DNA of 64,000 nt, from assembly GCA_023488455.1 (NCBI GenBank), contig JAMDDV010000034.1:62001-126000 (forward strand), in the 5' to 3' direction. Position numbers and translations under genes: made by a program. Source of the stretch: Actinomycetota bacterium (GTDB lineage: Bacteria; Actinomycetota; Humimicrobiia; Hakubellales; JAMDDV01). Below are positions 1 through 9,738 of this stretch, piece by piece (position 1 is the first letter of the stretch; each line of letters starts with the position of its first letter). The notes beneath the pieces are model-generated. The model did not search any database. It was not told the DNA's origin and saw only the letters and a list, made by a program, of their open reading frames with translations.

Positions 1-303
1 AAGAGACCTACCCACCAACCGTTGGATCTCCTGCGACCTCCCGTTAATCTGTCCCTTTACCGAATCCCTTATGATCCTGGTCTGCGTCGCACGGGGTATC
101 AAAGAATACTCAGCGGTGATCCATCCTCCATGTCCCTGCTCCTTTATGAACGGCGGCACCTTATTCTCCATACTTGCTGTGCAAATGACGCGCGTATTCC
201 CTGCTTCAAATAGCACCGAGCCCTCAGCGTAGGTAATGAAATTTCGCGTTATTTTCACGCTCCGCAGCTCATCATATTTGCGTCCGTCAGGTCTCTTAAA
301 CAC
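1..303 (-). CDS. rph: Ribonuclease PH, N-terminal part, cut by the window edge
   Basis: Phosphorolytic 3'-5' exoribonuclease that trims tRNA 3' ends. I translated this frame by hand: it opens with GTG at 303, then reads [15 protein letters not shown], followed by [15 protein letters not shown] and [12 protein letters not shown]. These are the conserved N-terminal blocks of RNase PH (RPDGR, the AEGS segment, the R..QEIQRL motif). A purine-rich stretch (GGGGGAG) lies about six bases before the GTG. The start overlaps the end of murI by 8 bases, so the two are probably translationally coupled. 101 codons are visible; the family is about 240-260 residues, so the rest lies left of the window. The family call is secure; the start codon is inferred. 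Confidence 0.93.
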   Translation of the reverse strand, partial: MFKRPDGRKYDELRSVKITRNFITYAEGSVLFEAGNTRVICTASMENKVPPFIKEQGHGGWITAEYSLIPRATQTRIIRDSVKGQINGRSQEIQRLVGRSL

Positions 304-1117
304 CAATGCTCCCCCTGCTGCTAAGGTTGACTATTTCAATATCCGTTATCTGTTTCCCCAGAAATATGCTTCCTACCTTCTGAAAGCTTTTCATCCCACC
401 GGTGGAAAGAAATCTAATATTAGATGACAGGATACCATCTTGCAGCATATCCTTCGAGATTAAATATTCCTTCACAGCCCTTGCTGTCTCCCTTGCAGAA
501 CTTATCACAGTGATATCACCGTTGATTATCTTCTTTATCTCCTCTTCTATCAACGGATAATGAGTACAGCCAAGTATCAGCGTATCGATGTCTTGTGCAA
601 TAAGCGACTCAAGATATTCCATAAGCTGCGAGTCCAGTACTTTTCCATTTAATACTCCGTCCTCGATCAGCTCAACCAGCTTTGGACAGGCCTGCGTGAA
701 AACCCTACAGTTATGATTCAGGTTCTTTATCGCATGTTCATACATACCACTCTGCGCAGTAGCTATAGTTGAGATAACCCCTATCCTGCCCCTTCGACTC
801 CTGCTGCACGCCGCCTGTGCACCCGGCGATATCACACCGAGTATCGGGACATCGTATTTACCCTTGATGCTCTCAAGCCCAGCAGCCGTGGCGGTATTAC
901 ATGCGATTACGATCAACTTGACATTCAGGTGGTAAAGAAAGTCAACTATCTCATGCACAAAGCCCCTAACATCGCGCAAGCTCTTTGGACCATATGGAAA
1001 CCTTGCCACATCACCTAAATAGATGAGATCTTCATGGGGAAGTATTTTATTAATCTCTTTTAATACGGAAAGACCGCCCACTCCTGAGTCAAAAATTCCA
1101 ACAGCTCTATTATCCAT
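296..1117 (-). CDS. murI: Glutamate racemase
   Basis: Converts L-glutamate to D-glutamate for peptidoglycan precursors in the cytoplasm. The 273-residue product has the usual family length. The N-terminus carries the [13 protein letters not shown] signature and the PYGPKS substrate loop. The two catalytic cysteines sit in ACNTATA (about residue 73) and LGCTHYPL (about residue 185). The ATG is preceded by GGAAGGA at good spacing. It lies just after the ssrA terminator, so it either has its own promoter in the short gap or relies on read-through. The end overlaps rph. Confidence 0.97.
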   Translation of the reverse strand: MDNRAVGIFDSGVGGLSVLKEINKILPHEDLIYLGDVARFPYGPKSLRDVRGFVHEIVDFLYHLNVKLIVIACNTATAAGLESIKGKYDVPILGVISPGAQAACSRSRRGRIGVISTIATAQSGMYEHAIKNLNHNCRVFTQACPKLVELIEDGVLNGKVLDSQLMEYLESLIAQDIDTLILGCTHYPLIEEEIKKIINGDITVISSARETARAVKEYLISKDMLQDGILSSNIRFLSTGGMKSFQKVGSIFLGKQITDIEIVNLSSRGSIGV

Positions 1118-1137
1118 TGACGATTCCTTCCATAATT

Positions 1138-1167
1138 AAAAAAGCTCTGAAACTGGCAAGTTTCAGA
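1138..1167 (-). terminator. Rho-independent terminator after ssrA
   Basis: On the minus strand a perfect 9-bp stem (TCTGAAACT / AGTTTCAGA, 1146-1167) closes a four-base loop. A run of six T (1138-1143) follows within two bases. It lies 23 bases downstream of the mature tmRNA 3' end and before murI, which is where an ssrA terminator is expected. Confidence 0.85.
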
Positions 1168-1189
1168 ACTTGTACCCGCTCAAAAAATA

Positions 1190-1534
1190 TGGTGGAGGCG
1201 GCGGGAATCGAACCCGCGTCCGAAAACGTCCATTTAGAAACCTGCTACAAGCTTTTCTCACATTTAAATTCGCCCCAGGGTTGCCTGTGAGAGGGCTCTC
1301 AGAGCTATCCTGTTTTAATCTTCCCTTATGTCCAAACAGGCCAGAACTTTCGGTAATCCGCTAAACGGCGCCTAAGTGGAGCCGCGGAACTCTCCAATTA
1401 GACGTAGTCGCTTAAATTAAGCGGCTAGTGCGAGCTTTTCGTTCGCGTTTATCTTTTTCCAATTTTTTACGAGGAATTGGGCCTCGGCTTGCAGTCTCTA
1501 ACCAAACCGATTCCGTCGAAACCTCATCGCCCCC
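1190..1534 (-). ncRNA. ssrA: tmRNA (transfer-messenger RNA)
   Basis: Rescues stalled ribosomes together with SmpB. The 5' end GGGGGCGATGAGG pairs with the 3' end CGCCTCCACCA to form a seven-pair acceptor stem with one G-U pair. The encoded CCA end is at 1190-1192. The T-loop GGGTTCGATTCCC is at about 1203-1215. The tag reading frame (1417-1446) reads GCG AAC GAA AAG CTC GCA CTA GCC GCT TAA, giving ANEKLALAA, with the LAA end expected for ClpXP-type proteolysis. The length of 345 bases is normal for one-piece tmRNA. No -10 hexamer is visible before the 5' end, so the RNA is probably processed from a smpB-ssrA transcript. Confidence 0.97.
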
Positions 1535-1997
1535 GAGTCTCTCTGGCTCGAAAAGCTTTCTCAATTTCGCGCTGGGCGGTTTCTCTGGCTAAAGTGTCCC
1601 TCTTATCGTATTCTTTCTTACCTTTTGCGAGGGCAATTTCAATCTTTGCTTTGCCACCTATAAAGTATATAGAGAGGGGCACAAGTGTCAAGCCCTTCTC
1701 CTTCACTTTTCCAATCAGCCTTGAAATCTCCTTTTTATGCAGAAGCAGCTTTCTGTCCCTTAAAGGTTCATGATTATTAATATTACCTGCAGGGTACGGG
1801 CTTATATGTGCACCAACTAGAAATAACTCCCCCCTCCTGAACTCAGCATAGCTATCCTTCAGGTTTGCCCTGTGATCGCGAAGTGATTTCACCTCAGTAC
1901 CCAGCAGAGCAATACCTGCCTCCATGCTCTCGAGTATGAAGTAGTCATGCAGCGCCTTTTTATTTCTTGTTACGAATATCTTTTCTCTCGAACTCAT
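1524..1997 (-). CDS. smpB: SsrA-binding protein SmpB
   Basis: Small OB-fold protein that brings tmRNA to stalled ribosomes. The 157 residues match the family length. Family blocks seen include TRNKKALHDYFILE, the GTEVKSLR segment, NLKDSYAE, HISPYPAGN and KGLTLVPLSIYF, with a basic tail ending ARETRGR. The TGA stop (1524-1526) and the last three codons lie inside the tmRNA gene, an 11-base overlap with the mature ssrA 5' end. It starts 15 bases after the S41 peptidase gene ends, so it is probably co-transcribed with it. Confidence 0.97.
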   Translation of the reverse strand: MSSREKIFVTRNKKALHDYFILESMEAGIALLGTEVKSLRDHRANLKDSYAEFRRGELFLVGAHISPYPAGNINNHEPLRDRKLLLHKKEISRLIGKVKEKGLTLVPLSIYFIGGKAKIEIALAKGKKEYDKRDTLARETAQREIEKAFRARETRGR

Positions 1998-2012
1998 TAG
2001 GGAAAACGTGTG

Positions 2013-3239
2013 CTACTTCGCCTGCTTGAAATCGGTGACCTTTTTGCCTGAAATTAATCCATTTAGCACTTCAACTCCTTTATCAAGAACGGCATCTTCT
2101 TCCATATTGGAGTCTTGTGATACCGATACATCGGGAGTAATTCCAACCTTATCTATGCTCCGATCAGAGGGGAGATAATAAAGCGCACTGGTCATCTTAA
2201 AACCGGATCTATCGGAAAGATCCAGGATTACCTGTACAGAACCCTTGCCAAAGGTAACCTCACCGACCAGCACTCCGCGATTGTTATCCTGTATCGCTCC
2301 AGCAAAAAGCTCCGAAGCACTTGCGCTATATCGATTTACCAGTATTACCAGCGGAAAACTCTCATCGCCCGTGCCATTCCCGCTATATGATTCCACGAGT
2401 TTGCCCCTTGTTTTAAGCGAGACTATCTTTCCACTTTTTATGAAAAGCCTGCCCATGGCAACCGCATCATCAACTGACCCACCGAAGTTCTGCCGCAGGT
2501 CTATTATCAGGCCCTTTGCCCCTTTATCCTTGAGCAGATCAAACTCCTTAACAAACTCCTGTGCACCGCCGATATCGAATGCAAAGTACCTGATGTAACC
2601 AACGTCTTCACCGATCATCTTCGATTCAGTATTCGGTACTTTGAATTTTTTTCTTGTAAGGGTTAAATCAACAACCTTTTTCGTGGTTTCTTTTACAATT
2701 GTTAACTTAACCTCAGTTCCTTCCTCGCCTCTTATCATTGAGATCACTTTATCAATATCCATACCCTCGATGTTCGTGCCGTCCACTGCTGTTATCTGAT
2801 CTCCTGGCTCAATGCCAGCTTCAAATGCAGGAGTATCCTTGATCGGAGCCACAACTACCACTTTTCCTTCTTTCTGAAGAACCCAGATTCCTACTCCTAC
2901 AACGTTGCCGTGCAGGTCTTCCAGCAGCATATTCAAATCCTTTGCCGAATAATAAAAGGCATGCTCATCGTTTAAGCTCTCAAGCATTCCATTAATGGCA
3001 GCAACTTTTAAACTCTCCTTGCTCACCTCACTGACATATTGCTTGTAGATGTAATCAGCCGCTTCACCTATCACCTTGAAGGAATCGGTAGCCGTCGAAC
3101 TCTCTTCAGTGGATGGGCTTACCCAGGGAATTTTAAAGCCTGCCCGCTCTGACAAGATCAGCCCAATTCCAAATCCAAGAACTAAAGTAAGAACGGGAAT
3201 GACAGCAATTAGAACAAGAAATATCTTTTTGCTTTTCAA
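2013..3239 (-). CDS. S41 family carboxy-terminal processing peptidase
   Basis: Membrane-anchored serine protease of the CtpA/CtpB type acting outside the membrane. One hydrophobic N-terminal segment (residues 5-30) should anchor it. A PDZ domain spans about 105-185 (VVVAPIKDTPAFEAGI), and the S41 core about 205-370. The Ser-Lys dyad is visible: Ser307 in the SASASE motif and Lys332 in FGKGSVQ, 25 residues apart as in Tsp/Prc. The length of 408 is typical. Its neighbours are an M23 peptidase and ftsEX, which suggests a role in cell-wall remodelling or protein turnover during division. The precise CtpA/CtpB assignment is not possible. Confidence 0.93.
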   Translation of the reverse strand: MKSKKIFLVLIAVIPVLTLVLGFGIGLILSERAGFKIPWVSPSTEESSTATDSFKVIGEAADYIYKQYVSEVSKESLKVAAINGMLESLNDEHAFYYSAKDLNMLLEDLHGNVVGVGIWVLQKEGKVVVVAPIKDTPAFEAGIEPGDQITAVDGTNIEGMDIDKVISMIRGEEGTEVKLTIVKETTKKVVDLTLTRKKFKVPNTESKMIGEDVGYIRYFAFDIGGAQEFVKEFDLLKDKGAKGLIIDLRQNFGGSVDDAVAMGRLFIKSGKIVSLKTRGKLVESYSGNGTGDESFPLVILVNRYSASASELFAGAIQDNNRGVLVGEVTFGKGSVQVILDLSDRSGFKMTSALYYLPSDRSIDKVGITPDVSVSQDSNMEEDAVLDKGVEVLNGLISGKKVTDFKQAK

Positions 3240-3252
3240 AGATTAACCTCTC

Positions 3253-4395
3253 TTATATATAGCCAAGTGGGTTCTTTGGAACACCGTTTACTCGAACTTC
3301 GAAATGCAGATGAGGACCAAAGCTGTATCCAGTGCTACCAACATAGCCTATTAACTGACCGCGCGAAACCACCTGACCGTTACCGATCACAACCCCTGAG
3401 AGATGAGCGTAAAGCGTGGAGAGGCCCCCTCCGTGGTATATTACAATGTAGTTACCATAACCGCCGCCATACCCAATGTTAACCTGAACCACCTGCCCTC
3501 CCTCTGCAGCATAAACAGGCTGACCCATGCTTCCGTTAATATCCACACCTTCATGCATCTTGCCCCACCTCAGGCCAAATGGTGACGTCACAACACCGCT
3601 TGTGGGCCAACCGATCCTGCCAGGGGCATTTCCTCCACGCATAGCGGCAAGTTGTGCCTCAATCTGCTTTGATCTCTCCTTGAGAGCCTTATCCAGTGCC
3701 TCCAATTTCTTCCTGTCCGCCTGTGTCTGCGCAAGAAGCGCTGATTTCTCATCATACTTCTTTTGAACTTCTGTCTTCTTAACCTCGGCTGCGCTCACAA
3801 GCTTCTGCAGATCGTTCTTCTCGCTTAATAACACCAGTTTCTTGTCCTCGACCTCATTTTCCTGAAGTGAAATGCTCTCTCTTATAGTCCTGACCTCAGT
3901 TAATATTGCCGCATCCTGCTCAACCATCTTTCCCATCAGCATCCACTTGGACATGAAATCTGAGAAATCCTCGGACATCAGGAAGACTTCCAGGTAGTTT
4001 GGTTCACCATTTTTATAGATAGCAGCTGCTCGTCTGTTTAAAATTTCGACCTTCTCCTTCAGTTCATTCCCAAGATCATTTAACTGCTGCTGCTTTTCAA
4101 CCAATTCCGACTGCGTCTCTTCAATATGTGAGTTGAGGCTGGTCATCTCCTTATTTAAAATCTCCAGTTCAGACATGGCGATATTGAGTTGGTCCTCAAC
4201 AGTGCTCACCTGAGCAACATACTCAGCTTCTTTTTTCTTCGCCTCGTTTATCTTCTTCTTATTTGCCTCGATCTCTTTCTTTATCTGGTCAAGCTCATCG
4301 CTGGGTGAAATAGCAGTAGCTAAATTGACTGAAAGCGACATGGACATCAAAAAAATCAGAAAAAAAGTGAATATCCTCAAGGTAATGATTTTCAT
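3253..4395 (-). CDS. EnvC-like murein hydrolase activator / M23 peptidase
   Basis: Secreted protein with a signal-like hydrophobic start (residues 5-29), a long coiled coil (about 30-255, rich in E, K and Q with heptad spacing) and a C-terminal LytM/M23 domain. Unlike EnvC, which is degenerate, the zinc ligands look intact: His281 and Asp285 in HEGVD, and His362/His364 in HLHF, with another conserved His at 331. It could therefore be an active endopeptidase. The gene directly follows ftsX, matching the known coupling in which FtsEX controls a coiled-coil peptidoglycan hydrolase or activator. Confidence 0.92.
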   Translation of the reverse strand: MKIITLRIFTFFLIFLMSMSLSVNLATAISPSDELDQIKKEIEANKKKINEAKKKEAEYVAQVSTVEDQLNIAMSELEILNKEMTSLNSHIEETQSELVEKQQQLNDLGNELKEKVEILNRRAAAIYKNGEPNYLEVFLMSEDFSDFMSKWMLMGKMVEQDAAILTEVRTIRESISLQENEVEDKKLVLLSEKNDLQKLVSAAEVKKTEVQKKYDEKSALLAQTQADRKKLEALDKALKERSKQIEAQLAAMRGGNAPGRIGWPTSGVVTSPFGLRWGKMHEGVDINGSMGQPVYAAEGGQVVQVNIGYGGGYGNYIVIYHGGGLSTLYAHLSGVVIGNGQVVSRGQLIGYVGSTGYSFGPHLHFEVRVNGVPKNPLGYI

Positions 4396-4411
4396 ATCTT
4401 ATAAATTAAAT

Positions 4412-5326
4412 TCAAATCCTTAAAAACCTTCTAAGTGCAACAGCACTTCCCCCAGCTCCAATGAGGACGCCCATGATTATCATCGAGAAAAGAACAGTTG
4501 CCTGTACTGAGTTTTCGCCAATGACTGCGAGGTTCCATATATGCAGGGTATTTATAATTGCTTGCTCTGCCTTGATTAAAACAAACTGATTGGTAAGCCA
4601 AATAAGAAATACTGCTACGAGGCCCCCCAGGATTCCCTGAATAATTCCCTCAAAGACAAAGGGCCAGGTGACGAACCAGTTGGATGCACCAACCAGCTTC
4701 ATTACTTCAACTTCTTTTCTTCTGGAATATATTGCCAATCTAATCGTGTTGTAGATAAGTATCACCGCAGAAAACAATAATAAAATTACTATTAATCCAA
4801 TTATTAGACCGAGTATGGTTGTTATGGAAAACAGTTTTCCCACATATTGTTTTCCATAGACCACCTCATCCACTCCTTCAATATAGTTACCCTCGGACTC
4901 CATAAACCTACCTGCCACCTTTTCAACATCGCGAGGATTATTCAGGCTTACCTCAAACGATGCCGGGAACGGGTTCCCCTGAATCTCCCTCACTATATCC
5001 GAGTTTTCACCAACCATGTCCACGAATTTTTGTAAAGCCTCATCCTTTGATATATAAGTAACGGAACGCACATCACTCCACGTCGCTATCTCCTGCTGCA
5101 TTTCATCCTTCGCCTCGGGTGTCACGGTATCTTTGAGATAAATACTTATCTCCACCTGACGCTCAACTGCATTCACTACTGCCCTGAAGTCATATGCTAT
5201 AAAGATGAAAAGTCCCACTACAAAAAGTGAAATCGCTACCGTACTTATTGCAGCTATTCCCATCATGATATTTCTTCGCAGGCTTATCACTGCCTCAGCC
5301 AGAAAGTAACGGGTGTTAAGCTTCAT
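4412..5326 (-). CDS. ftsX: Cell division protein FtsX
   Basis: Permease-like partner of FtsE. I chose the ATG at 5326 ([19 protein letters not shown]) rather than an upstream ATG at 5380, because a GAGGTG ribosome site precedes it and the extra N-terminus would lie inside ftsE. This gives 304 residues. Four membrane segments are expected: one near the N-terminus (about 22-46) and three in the C-terminal half, with an extracellular loop between the first two that in relatives contacts the wall hydrolase. The start overlaps the ftsE stop by 11 bases, so translation is coupled. Confidence 0.94.
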   Translation of the reverse strand: MKLNTRYFLAEAVISLRRNIMMGIAAISTVAISLFVVGLFIFIAYDFRAVVNAVERQVEISIYLKDTVTPEAKDEMQQEIATWSDVRSVTYISKDEALQKFVDMVGENSDIVREIQGNPFPASFEVSLNNPRDVEKVAGRFMESEGNYIEGVDEVVYGKQYVGKLFSITTILGLIIGLIVILLLFSAVILIYNTIRLAIYSRRKEVEVMKLVGASNWFVTWPFVFEGIIQGILGGLVAVFLIWLTNQFVLIKAEQAIINTLHIWNLAVIGENSVQATVLFSMIIMGVLIGAGGSAVALRRFLRI

Positions 5327-6008
5327 AACCGTAAACACCTCTTTCCTGATCCCTGACCATGCGCCCATTATCCAGCTCAATCACCCTGCGGCGCATCAGA
5401 TCCACAAGAGATTTATTATGGGTAGCCATCAAAACAGTGGTACCAATCTTATTTATTCTGGATAACAGCTTCATTATCCCCTCAGAGGTCTGGGGGTCAA
5501 GATTACCTGTCGGTTCATCAGCTAACAGTAGAGGTGGCCTGTTGACAAAAGCCCTTGCGATGGAGACTCTCTGCTGCTCCCCACCGGAAAGTTCATGCGG
5601 ATAGTCTTGCATCCTTTCATCAAGTCCGACGAGCTGCAGCACTTGTGGAACCTGCGACTGGATCACATAACGAGGCTTGCCTATTACTTCAAGAGCAAAA
5701 GCAACGTTCTCAAAAACGGTCTTATTTGGCAATAGCTTAAAATCTTGAAAAATACAGCCTATATTCCTGCGCAACTGCGGAACCTTCCAGGAACGAAGCT
5801 GTTTAAGGCTTTTTCCTGCCACAAGTACATCACCTTTCGTTGGTTCGATCTCCTTTATCAGGAGCCTGATGAATGTGGACTTTCCTGAACCGCTGGGTCC
5901 AACCAGGAAAACAAACTCACCGTTGTCAATGCTAACCGATAAATCAGCCAGAGCAATTACCCTGGATCCATATTTCTTCGTAACATCCCTAAACACTATA
6001 ATACTCAT
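5316..6008 (-). CDS. ftsE: Cell division ATP-binding protein FtsE
   Basis: ABC-type ATPase that pairs with FtsX to regulate wall hydrolysis at division. Walker A is GPSGSGKST (about residue 37), the signature is [14 protein letters not shown], Walker B with the catalytic glutamate is [12 protein letters not shown], and the switch His is in MATHN. The Q-loop is in [13 protein letters not shown]. 230 residues is typical. An SD (GGGAG) lies seven bases before the ATG. It is the first gene after the 98-base gap downstream of prfB and has its own candidate promoter. Confidence 0.97.
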   Translation of the reverse strand: MSIIVFRDVTKKYGSRVIALADLSVSIDNGEFVFLVGPSGSGKSTFIRLLIKEIEPTKGDVLVAGKSLKQLRSWKVPQLRRNIGCIFQDFKLLPNKTVFENVAFALEVIGKPRYVIQSQVPQVLQLVGLDERMQDYPHELSGGEQQRVSIARAFVNRPPLLLADEPTGNLDPQTSEGIMKLLSRINKIGTTVLMATHNKSLVDLMRRRVIELDNGRMVRDQERGVYGYEA

Positions 6009-6045
6009 AAAACTTCTCCCGATACTTCAGCTAAAAATTCTGCTT

Positions 6046-6073
6046 ATTTTAACACCTAATGGCAACTGGCCAA
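6046..6073 (-). promoter_or_regulatory. Candidate sigma-70-type promoter for ftsEX
   Basis: On the minus strand TTGGCC (6068-6073) and TAAAAT (6046-6051) are separated by 16 bases. The predicted start near 6039 leaves a leader of about 30 bases with an SD before the ftsE ATG. This is the only gap near 100 bases in the left cluster apart from the ssrA region. Confidence 0.5.
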
Positions 6074-6106
6074 AGTTAATATCATAACTTGAGCTATTCA
6101 CAAATT

Positions 6107-7214
6107 TCATTTAGATGCAGCTGCCATCCTCAAGTAAGCGTTAATAAAAATATCGATGTTGCCATTTAGCACATCATCGATGTTCCCAACCTCTTCTTGA
6201 GTCCTGTGATCCTTAACCATCTGATAGGGGTGCAATACATAGCTTCTGATCTGACTACCCCATGCTATCTCTTTTTTCAACCCTCGCTCCACCTCAAGTT
6301 CCTCTGCCCTTCTTTCCATCTCACGTTCATAAAGCTTCGAGACCAGCACCTTCATGGCAGTATCCCTGTTCTGTATCTGAGACCTCTCATTCTGGCATTG
6401 CACGACTGTCCCTGTTGGGATATGTGTGATCCTCACCGCAGAATCGGTTACGTTGACATGCTGCCCTCCAGCCCCGCTGGAGCGGTAGGTCTCTATCTTC
6501 AGGTCTTTCTTGTCAACACTGATATCTACATTCTCTTCCACGACAGGTGTGACATCCACCGATGCAAATGAAGTGTGTCTTCTCCTATTGGCATCAAACG
6601 GTGAAAGCCTCACAAGCCTGTGCACGCCCTTCTCACCCTTAAGCAGGCCAAACGCATTTCTCCCTGAAACCAGAATCGTGGAACTCTTGATACCTGCCCC
6701 TTCTCCTGCCATTATCTCAATGATCCTGGTCTGAAATGAATTTGATTCTGCCCATCTAAGATACATCCGAAGCAGCATCTCCGCCCAATCCTGTGAATCT
6801 ACCCCACCTGCGCCCGGATGTATTGAAATATACGCATCGCGGTGATCATCTTGCCCAGAGAGCAATATGGAATTCTCAAAGTGCTCGATATCACGCTTAA
6901 GGAGTGCGATCTTCGAACCAAGATCGGCCTCAAGCTCAACATCGTCCTCCGACTCAAGCAGTTCAACAATCGCTGCGATCTCATCAAGCTGTTTTTTTAA
7001 CAGTGATACTCTTTCGAGATCATCCTTGATGGTAGATATCTCACCCATGACAGTCATCGCCTCATCACGAACTTCCCAGAAATCAGGAGATGAGGTTTGA
7101 GCTTCTAACTGCGAGAGCCTTGTCTGTTTACTGCTGACGTCAAAGATACTCCTCTATCTCAAGCATCTTAGCCCTTACCTTTTTTATGAAACTCAAACTT
7201 TCTTCAGAAGTCAT
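6107..7214 (-). CDS. prfB: Peptide chain release factor 2, programmed +1 frameshift
   Basis: Class I release factor recognising UGA and UAA. The gene is split into two frames. The zero frame starts at ATG 7214, reads MTSEESLSFIKKVRAKMLEI and on to CTT, then meets TGA at 7140-7142. A +1 slip at CTTTGAC continues as DVSSKQTRLSQLEAQTSSPD and joins the long downstream frame. The full product is about 368 residues. The SPF anticodon-like tripeptide (RLSPFD) and the GGQ motif (SSGAGGQHVN) are present. The ATG is three bases after the secA stop, with GGAGCG upstream. The next in-frame Met (7057) would delete part of domain 1 and is not the start. Confidence 0.96.
7139..7155 (-). other. prfB +1 recoding site
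   Basis: The minus strand reads GAGGAGTATCTTTGAC: an internal SD-like GAGGAG, three bases, then CTT followed by TGA C. This matches the classic RF2 autoregulatory slip site, where low RF2 slows termination at UGA and favours a shift from CTT to TTT. The shift occurs at codon 24-25. Confidence 0.95.
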
Positions 7215-7217
7215 AGT

Positions 7218-9734
7218 TTACGCTCCACAACATTTTTTATATTTTTTGCCGCTACCACATGGGCATGGATCATTCCTACCGACTTTGCTCGATGAGACTG
7301 CCTCCCTGCTTTCAGGTGGCCGATTCGTGACAGCCTTCAAAGGTCTTCCCTGAGTGCTTACCGGAGGTGAATCTTTCTGCTCCTGCGGTATTACCTTAAC
7401 TCTAAAGAAATACCTGACGACGTCCTCTTTGATCCCATCGATCATCTCCTGGAACATCTCAAAACTCTCGCGCTTGAACTCAACCAGAGGGTCCATCTGG
7501 CCGATCGCGCGTAACCCAATCCCTTCTTTTAGATAATCGAGTTCATAGAGATGTTCCCTCCATCTGAAGTCAATCACCCTCAGCATGACAAGGCGTTCAA
7601 TCTCACGCGCTGACTGCACTCCAAGCTCATTCACTTTTTTATCGTAAATCTCCAGTACCCGGGAGATCGTAAACTCCATGATCTCTTCACGTTTCACCGA
7701 CTTTGCAATATCGGACGGGATTACGAAGTCAGTCGCGAACATAAGTGAGAGTTGAGCAGCGAGCTCCTTCAAGTCCCAATCCTCAGGATAGGATTCTTCA
7801 CCTGCATAAGCATCAACCATTCTACTTGTGGTTTCTACCAGCATCTGCTTTATGTTCTCGCTTATATCCTCTTTTTCGAGTACCATATCGCGCTGCTGAT
7901 AGATAATTTCTCTCTGCTTATTCATAACATCATCATACTCAAGCAGATGTTTCCTTATATCAAAATTCCTCGATTCGACCTGACGTTGAGCATTCTCGAT
8001 CGATTTTGTGACAAAACCATTTACAATTGGTTCATCATCCGGGAAATTGAATCGCTCCATGATGGCTATGATCCTGTCAGAACCAAACATACGCATTAAA
8101 TCATCTTCAAGCGATACGTAGAACTGCGAGGAACCAGGGTCACCCTGTCTCCCTGAACGACCGCGAAGCTGGTTGTCAATTCGCCTTGATTCATGGCGTT
8201 CCGTCCCGAGCACGTGCAGGCCTCTCAGCTCAACTACTCCATCGCCCAAAACGATATCGGTACCACGACCGGCCATGTTTGTTGCAATTGTTACCGCACC
8301 ATGTTGGCCAGCCTTAGCTACTATCATAGCCTCCCTCTCATGATGCTTTGCGTTCAGCACCTCGTGCTTCACTCCGCGGCGAGAAAGCATCTGGCTTAAG
8401 AGCTCGGATTTCTCTATTGAAATAGTGCCAACCAGAACGGGCTGTCCTTGTTTGTTCCGCTCGCATATATCATCAACCACAGCTTTAAATTTCGCAGCCT
8501 CGGTCTTATACACAATGTCCTGCATGTTGTTCCTTACAAGTGGCCTGTTAGTGGGGATGACGACCGTCTCAAGCTTATATATATGCCTGAACTCGTTTGC
8601 TTCGGTTGCTGCAGTACCTGTCATGCCCGCAAGTTTTTCATACATCCTGAAATAGTTCTGCAATGTTATCGTCGCAAGCGTCTGGTTCTCTTCCCTGATC
8701 TTTACGCGCTCTTTTGCCTCTATGGCCTGATGTAGTCCCTCAGAGTAGCGCCTTCCGAACATAAGCCTGCCTGTAAATTCATCAACAATTATTACTTCCC
8801 CATCCTTCACTATGTAGTCCACATCTCGCTTATAGAGCCTGTGTGCCCTGAGTGCCTGATTTAGATGATGTATGAGATGCGTATTCTCAATGTTGTAGAG
8901 ATTTTTTATCCCGGTCATCTTTTCAACCTTCGCGACACCCTGTTCCGTAACCGAGGCTGTCCGCGTCTTCTCCTCTTTTTCATAATCCTCACCATCAATC
9001 AGCCTGGGCGCGATTGAGGCGAACTGATAATAGAGACCGGTCGACTCCTCTGATGGACCAGAGATGATGAGTGGTGTTCTCGCTTCATCAATAAGGATTG
9101 AATCCACCTCATCAACAATAGCATAATGATGTCCACACTGAACCTTTTGCTGTCTGGACGTAACCATGTTATCCCTGAGGTAGTCAAATCCGAACTCTGT
9201 ATTTGTACCGTAGATCACATCGGACATGTACGCCTGCCGCCTCTCGGAGTTGCTGGAATCATGCTGCAGAAGACCAACGCTTAAGCCCAGGAATCGATAG
9301 ACGGCGCCCATCCACTCACTATCCCTTTTCGCCAGATAATCGTTCACAGTGACCAGGTGGACTCCGCACCCGCTAAGTGAATTCAAATAAACAGGAAGGG
9401 TAGCGACCAGCGTCTTCCCCTCTCCAGTTGCCATCTCAGCTATCTTTCCTTCATGAAGCACCATACCACCCATGATCTGAACGTCAAAATGCCGCATATT
9501 CAGCGTTCGCTTTGCAACCTCCCTGACCACAGCGAATGCATCGGGTAAGATCGAATCGAGTTTATTTCCCTGCTCGATGTGCTGCCTGAATATTGCAGTA
9601 TTTGCCGCAAGATCTGCATCACTCTGCGCCTGGTACTTTGGTTCAAGAGTTAAGATATGAACAGCAAGCTCATAAAGCCTCTTTAACTCCTTACCCTCAC
9701 CAAAACTTAATACTTTCGCTAAAATATTGGCCAT
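7218..9734 (-). CDS. secA: Preprotein translocase motor SecA
   Basis: ATPase that drives proteins through SecYEG. The 838 residues include Walker A (ATGEGKT, about residue 103), the DEVD box, the preprotein cross-linking region, the second helicase fold with [11 protein letters not shown] and [12 protein letters not shown], and the C-terminal zinc finger [13 protein letters not shown]. The zinc finger is a SecB/phospholipid contact in relatives. It is immediately upstream of prfB (three-base gap) and four bases downstream of hpf. Only one secA is visible here. Confidence 0.98.
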   Translation of the reverse strand: MANILAKVLSFGEGKELKRLYELAVHILTLEPKYQAQSDADLAANTAIFRQHIEQGNKLDSILPDAFAVVREVAKRTLNMRHFDVQIMGGMVLHEGKIAEMATGEGKTLVATLPVYLNSLSGCGVHLVTVNDYLAKRDSEWMGAVYRFLGLSVGLLQHDSSNSERRQAYMSDVIYGTNTEFGFDYLRDNMVTSRQQKVQCGHHYAIVDEVDSILIDEARTPLIISGPSEESTGLYYQFASIAPRLIDGEDYEKEEKTRTASVTEQGVAKVEKMTGIKNLYNIENTHLIHHLNQALRAHRLYKRDVDYIVKDGEVIIVDEFTGRLMFGRRYSEGLHQAIEAKERVKIREENQTLATITLQNYFRMYEKLAGMTGTAATEANEFRHIYKLETVVIPTNRPLVRNNMQDIVYKTEAAKFKAVVDDICERNKQGQPVLVGTISIEKSELLSQMLSRRGVKHEVLNAKHHEREAMIVAKAGQHGAVTIATNMAGRGTDIVLGDGVVELRGLHVLGTERHESRRIDNQLRGRSGRQGDPGSSQFYVSLEDDLMRMFGSDRIIAIMERFNFPDDEPIVNGFVTKSIENAQRQVESRNFDIRKHLLEYDDVMNKQREIIYQQRDMVLEKEDISENIKQMLVETTSRMVDAYAGEESYPEDWDLKELAAQLSLMFATDFVIPSDIAKSVKREEIMEFTISRVLEIYDKKVNELGVQSAREIERLVMLRVIDFRWREHLYELDYLKEGIGLRAIGQMDPLVEFKRESFEMFQEMIDGIKEDVVRYFFRVKVIPQEQKDSPPVSTQGRPLKAVTNRPPESREAVSSSKVGRNDPCPCGSGKKYKKCCGA

Positions 9735-9738
9735 TTTA

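Noticed and set aside
22..213. A plus-strand reading frame at the left edge
   Set aside because: It is antisense to rph, whose minus-strand frame gives unmistakable RNase PH motifs.
1477..1773. A plus-strand reading frame of 98 codons over ssrA and smpB
   Set aside because: It lies opposite tmRNA and smpB and shows no family signal.
5327..5380. Upstream ATG at 5380 as the ftsX start
   Set aside because: It would add 18 residues inside ftsE with no family similarity; ATG 5326 has an SD and gives MKLNTRYF, the usual type of FtsX start.
6071..6091. AAGTTA/TAACTT inverted repeat downstream of prfB as a terminator
   Set aside because: Only a six-pair AT stem and no T-run follows on the minus strand.
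6107..7057. Treating prfB as a single frame starting at 7057
   Set aside because: Upstream coding continues in the same frame to the recoding site at 7140 and matches RF2 domain 1; 7057 is an internal Met.
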